Shown one piece after another: positions 61,235-64,000 of a stretch of 64,000 bases of DNA (its first letter is position 1; every line of letters begins with the position of its first letter). Source of the DNA: Sipunculus nudus. Its lineage: Eukaryota; Annelida; Sipuncula; Golfingiida; Sipunculidae. The stretch is taken from the NCBI GenBank assembly GCA_026874595.1, contig CM049315.1:63423389-63487388 (forward strand), given 5' to 3'. The notes under the pieces are model-generated. The model was not told the DNA's origin. It saw only the letters and a program-made list of their open reading frames with translations, and did not search any database. The position numbers were made by a program, and so were the translations under genes.

Positions 61235-64000
61235 TGCAAAGATGACCGATTTAAACTGCAAAAGAAGAGTTTAAGAAGCTTCAATAGGCCACTTAAAACC
61301 AGTTACAAAGATCTTTTTTGTCGAAATCGACTCGGTTTTTGCGTTATAATAGATCATGATCCGTGCAAAAATGGTCAGTTTAAAATGCGAAAGAAGCGTT
61401 TCAGAAATTTCATTAGGCGACTTAAAACCCGTTACAATCGTCGTTTTCGTCGCAATCAGCTCGGTTTTCGCGTACTACAAGATCGTGTGTTGTGCAAAAA
61501 TGGCCGTTTTAATTGCAAATGAAGCGTTTTAATAGCTTCATCAGGCCATTTAAAACAAGTTACAAACGTCGTTTTTGCCGAAATCAGCTCGGTTTTCGCT
61601 TTATACAAGATCGTGTCTTGTGCAATGATCACCGATTTAAACTGTGAAAGAAGCGTTTTAGAAGCTCCATCAGGCCATTAAAAACCAGTTAGAAACGTCT
61701 TTTACGCCGAAATCAGCTCGTTTTTTTTCGTAATACAAGATCGTGATTTGTGCAGAAACGGCTGATTTAAACTGCGATAGAAGCGTTTTAATAGCTTTAT
61801 TAGGCCATTTAGAAATTGGTTAAAACGTCGCTCTTGCTGAAATCAGATCGGTTTTCGCGTAATATAAGATCGTGTTGTGCAAAATAGAAGATTAAAATTG
61901 CAAAAGAAGCAATTCAGAAGCTCCATTAGGCCATTTAGAACCGGGTACAAACATCGGTCTCGCCGAAATCAGCTAGGTTTTTGGCTAATTCAGGAACGTG
62001 TCTTGTGCAAAAATTACAGATTTAAATTGCAAAAGAAGCAATTCAGAAGCTCCATTAGGCCATTTAGAAGCGGGTACAAACATCGATCTCGCCGAAATCA
62101 GCTAGGTTTTTGCCTAATTCATGATCGTGTGTTGTGCAAAAATTGCAGATTCAAATTGCAAAAGAAGCAATTCAGAAGCTTCATTAGGCCGTTTAGAACC
62201 AGATACAAACATCTTTTACGCCGAAATCAGCTCGGTTTTTGCGTAATACAAAATCGTGTGTTGTGCAAAGATGACCGATTTAAACTGGGAAAGAAGCGAT
62301 TCAATAGCTTCATTAGTCGACTTAAAACCCGTTACAACCGTCGTTTTCGCTTAAATAAGCTCGGTTTTTGCGTAGTACAAGATCGTGTGTTGGGCAAATA
62401 TCACCGATTTAAACTGCGAGAGAAGAGATTCAATAGCTTCATAAGGCGACTTATAACCCGTTACAACCGTCGTTTTCGCCGAAATAAGCTCGGTTTTTGC
62501 GTAGTACAAGATCGTGTGTTGGGCAAATATCACCGATTAAAACTGCTAAATAAGCATTTTAGAAACTTCATCAGGCCATTAAGAACCAGTTAGAAACGTC
62601 GTTTTTGCTGAAATCAGCTCGATTTTTTAGCGTAATATAAGATCGTGTTTGTGCAAAAATGACCGATTTAAACTGCAAAAGAAGAGTTTAAGAAGCTTCA
62701 ATAGGCCACTTCAAACCAGTTACAAAGATCTTTTTTGCCGAAATCGACTCGGATTTTGCGTTATAATAGATCATGATTTGTGCAGAAATGGCCAGTTTAA
62801 ACTGCGAAAGAAGCGTTTCAGAAACTTCATTAGGCGACTTAAAACCCGTTACAAAAGTCGTTTTCGCCGCAGTCAGCTCGGTTTTCGCGTACTACAAGAT
62901 CGTGTGTTGTGCAAAAATGGCCGTTTAAATTGCAAATGAAGCGTTTTAATAGCTTCATCAGGCCATTTAAAACAAGTTACAAACGTCGTTTTTGCCGAAA
63001 TCAGCAAGGTTTTCGCTTAATACAAGATCGCAGGTTTAAATTCCAAAAGAATCAATTCAGGAGCTTTATTAGGCCATTTAGAACCAGATACCAACGTCTT
63101 TTTCGCCGAAATCAGATCGGTTTTTGCGTAATACAAGACCGTGTTTTGTGCAAAGATGACCGATTTCAACTGCCAAGGAAGCCTTTTAGAAGCTTCATCG
63201 GGCCATTAAGAACCAGTTAGCAACGTCGTTTTTGCTGAAATCAGCTCGATTTTTTGCGTAATACAAAATCGTGTGTTGTGCAAAGATGACCGATTTAAGC
63301 TGCTAAAGAAGCGTTTTAGAAGCTTCATCAGGCCATTAAGAACCAGTTAGAAACGTCTTTTATGCCGAAATCAGCTCGTTTTTTTCGTAATACAAGATCG
63401 TGATTTGTGCAGAGACGGCTGATTTAAACTGCGATAGAAGCGTTTTAATAGCTTCATTAGGCCATTTAGAAATTGGTAAAAACGTCGCTCTTGCTGAAAT
63501 CAGATCGGTTTTCGCGTAATACAACATCGTGTTGTGCAAAATAGAAGATTAAAATTGCAAAAGAAGCAATTCAGAAGCTCCATTAGGCCATTTAGAACCG
63601 GGTACAAACATCGATCTCGCCGAAATCAGCTAGGTTTTTGGCTAATTCAGGAACGTGTGTTGTGCAAAAATTACAGATTTCAATTGCAAAAGAAGCAATT
63701 CAAAATCTTCATTAGGCCGTTTAGAATCAGATACAAACGTCTTTTACGACGAAATCAGCTCGGTTTTTTCGTAATACAAGATCGTGATTTGTGCAGAAAC
63801 GGCTTATATAAACTGCGATAGAAGCATTTAAATAGCTTCATTAGGCCATTAAGAATTTGGTAAAAACGTCGCTTTTGCTGAAATCAGATCGGTTTTCGCG
63901 TAGTACAAGATCGTGTTGTGCAAAATAGAAGATTAAAATTGCAAAAGAAGCAATTCAGAAGCTCCATTAGGCCATTTAGAACCGGGTACAAACATCGATC
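61235..64000. repeat. ~5.3-kb repeat, copy 2 (cut by window end)
   Basis: Follows copy 1 from 55,971 in order. One extra 129-bp monomer (around 61,920-62,050) shifts the offset from 5,267 to 5,396. The extra monomer places an AATAGAAGATT monomer and a GGAACGTGTC monomer before the GAAGCGGGTAC variant shared with 56,670. It still matches copy 1 (to ~58,605) at the last base. Confidence 0.8.
62200..63533. repeat. Divergent-monomer block, occurrence 4
   Basis: Same as occurrence 3 at offset 5,396, including the extra GGGAAAGAAGCGATTC monomer at ~62,286. The extra monomer was therefore present before the 5.3-kb duplication. Private substitutions include CGCAGGTTTAAATTCC near 63,030. Confidence 0.82.

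Larger units (their letters stand above)
1..64000. repeat. Tandem satellite array, ~128.5-bp monomer, whole window
   Basis: Seen directly: an anchor near GAAATCAG recurs throughout. In the first 1.4 kb it lies at 112, 240, 366, 495, 624, 753, 883, 1011, 1141, 1270 and 1396, which gives steps of 126-130 bp. The same spacing continues to the end of the window apart from the N run. Monomers share a common plan: the anchor, a T-tract, a GCGTAATACAAGATCGTG-like block, TTGTGCAAA, a GATTTAAACTGC-like block, GAAGCGTTTTAGAAGCTTC (with a HindIII site), AGGCCATT, then ACGTCGTTTTTGC or a variant. At least ten subtypes differ at diagnostic positions and follow each other in fixed order, so this is a higher-order satellite and not a homogeneous one. 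No unique sequence interrupts it. Its function is unknown; a centromeric or heterochromatic location is inferred only from the architecture. Confidence 0.97.

Noticed and set aside
61877-62593. Longest real open frame, 238 codons of a 43-residue K/R/F-rich repeat
   Set aside because: It lies wholly in satellite monomers of 126/129 bp that keep frame by arithmetic. Orthologous monomers have stops elsewhere, the opposite strand is also open with the same 43-residue period, and no start context or conserved domain is seen.
1-64000. CRISPR array
   Set aside because: There is no alternation of short identical repeats with unique spacers; the whole monomer repeats with subtype variation.
1-64000. 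CENP-B box (core TTCG, 4 bases, A, 2 bases, CGGG)
   Set aside because: CGGG occurs mainly in GAACCGGGTAC and CTCGGG contexts, without TTCG or the central A at the required spacing on either strand. I did not find a full core by eye; a motif scan would settle it.
1-64000. Transposon, LTR, tRNA, rRNA or telomeric repeat
   Set aside because: No interruption of the monomer ladder, no terminal repeats with target duplications, no cloverleaf-like sequence and no short telomere-type repeat was seen.

Overview
The window is one continuous block of tandem satellite DNA, broken only by a 500-base run of N. I see no gene, RNA gene or transposon. The monomer is AT-rich, 126-130 bp long, and carries an internal anchor close to GAAATCAG. 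It repeats about every 128.5 bp from the first base to the last, so roughly 490-500 monomers are present by division. A megabase-type satellite with nested higher-order repeats, plus an N gap of standard placeholder size, points to a eukaryotic chromosome assembly (centromeric, pericentromeric or other heterochromatin). I cannot name the organism. Monomers keep many CpG dinucleotides, which fits weak CpG methylation better than a heavily methylated genome, but this is only inference.

The monomers fall into recognisable subtypes that follow each other in fixed orders, giving several levels of higher-order repeat (HOR). Left of the gap: 1-3,170 is a mosaic of pieces seen again at 5-8.4 kb. A macro-repeat of about 15.2 kb occupies ~3,171-18,350 and is followed directly by a second, shortened copy (~18,351-31,733). 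Within the macro-repeat sit an 8-monomer HOR of exactly 1,026 bp (about 2.7 tandem copies) and a 13-monomer unit of 1,673 bp (tandemly doubled in copy 1, single in copy 2). From ~31,734 to the gap, pieces of the macro-repeat are reassembled with a ~3,986 bp period.

Right of the gap the array changes character. A different HOR of ~6,976 bp runs for two copies plus a stub (37,528-~52,075). It includes a monomer subtype, marked by a CGCGA/TCGCG inverted repeat and CGTACG, that I do not find left of the gap. A mosaic stretch (~52,076-55,970) contains a 383-bp three-monomer duplication. The window ends in a ~5.3 kb repeat (55,971-61,234, then 61,235 to the end, cut off).

The length differences between macro-copies can be traced to single events: one monomer lost, one poly-T expansion, one 1,673-bp unit difference. 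That is the expected pattern of unequal crossing-over plus local conversion. The many short open frames arise because 126- and 129-bp monomers are multiples of three; they are not genes. No new protein or RNA system is visible. What deserves attention is the nested repeat architecture and the change of array type exactly at the assembly gap.
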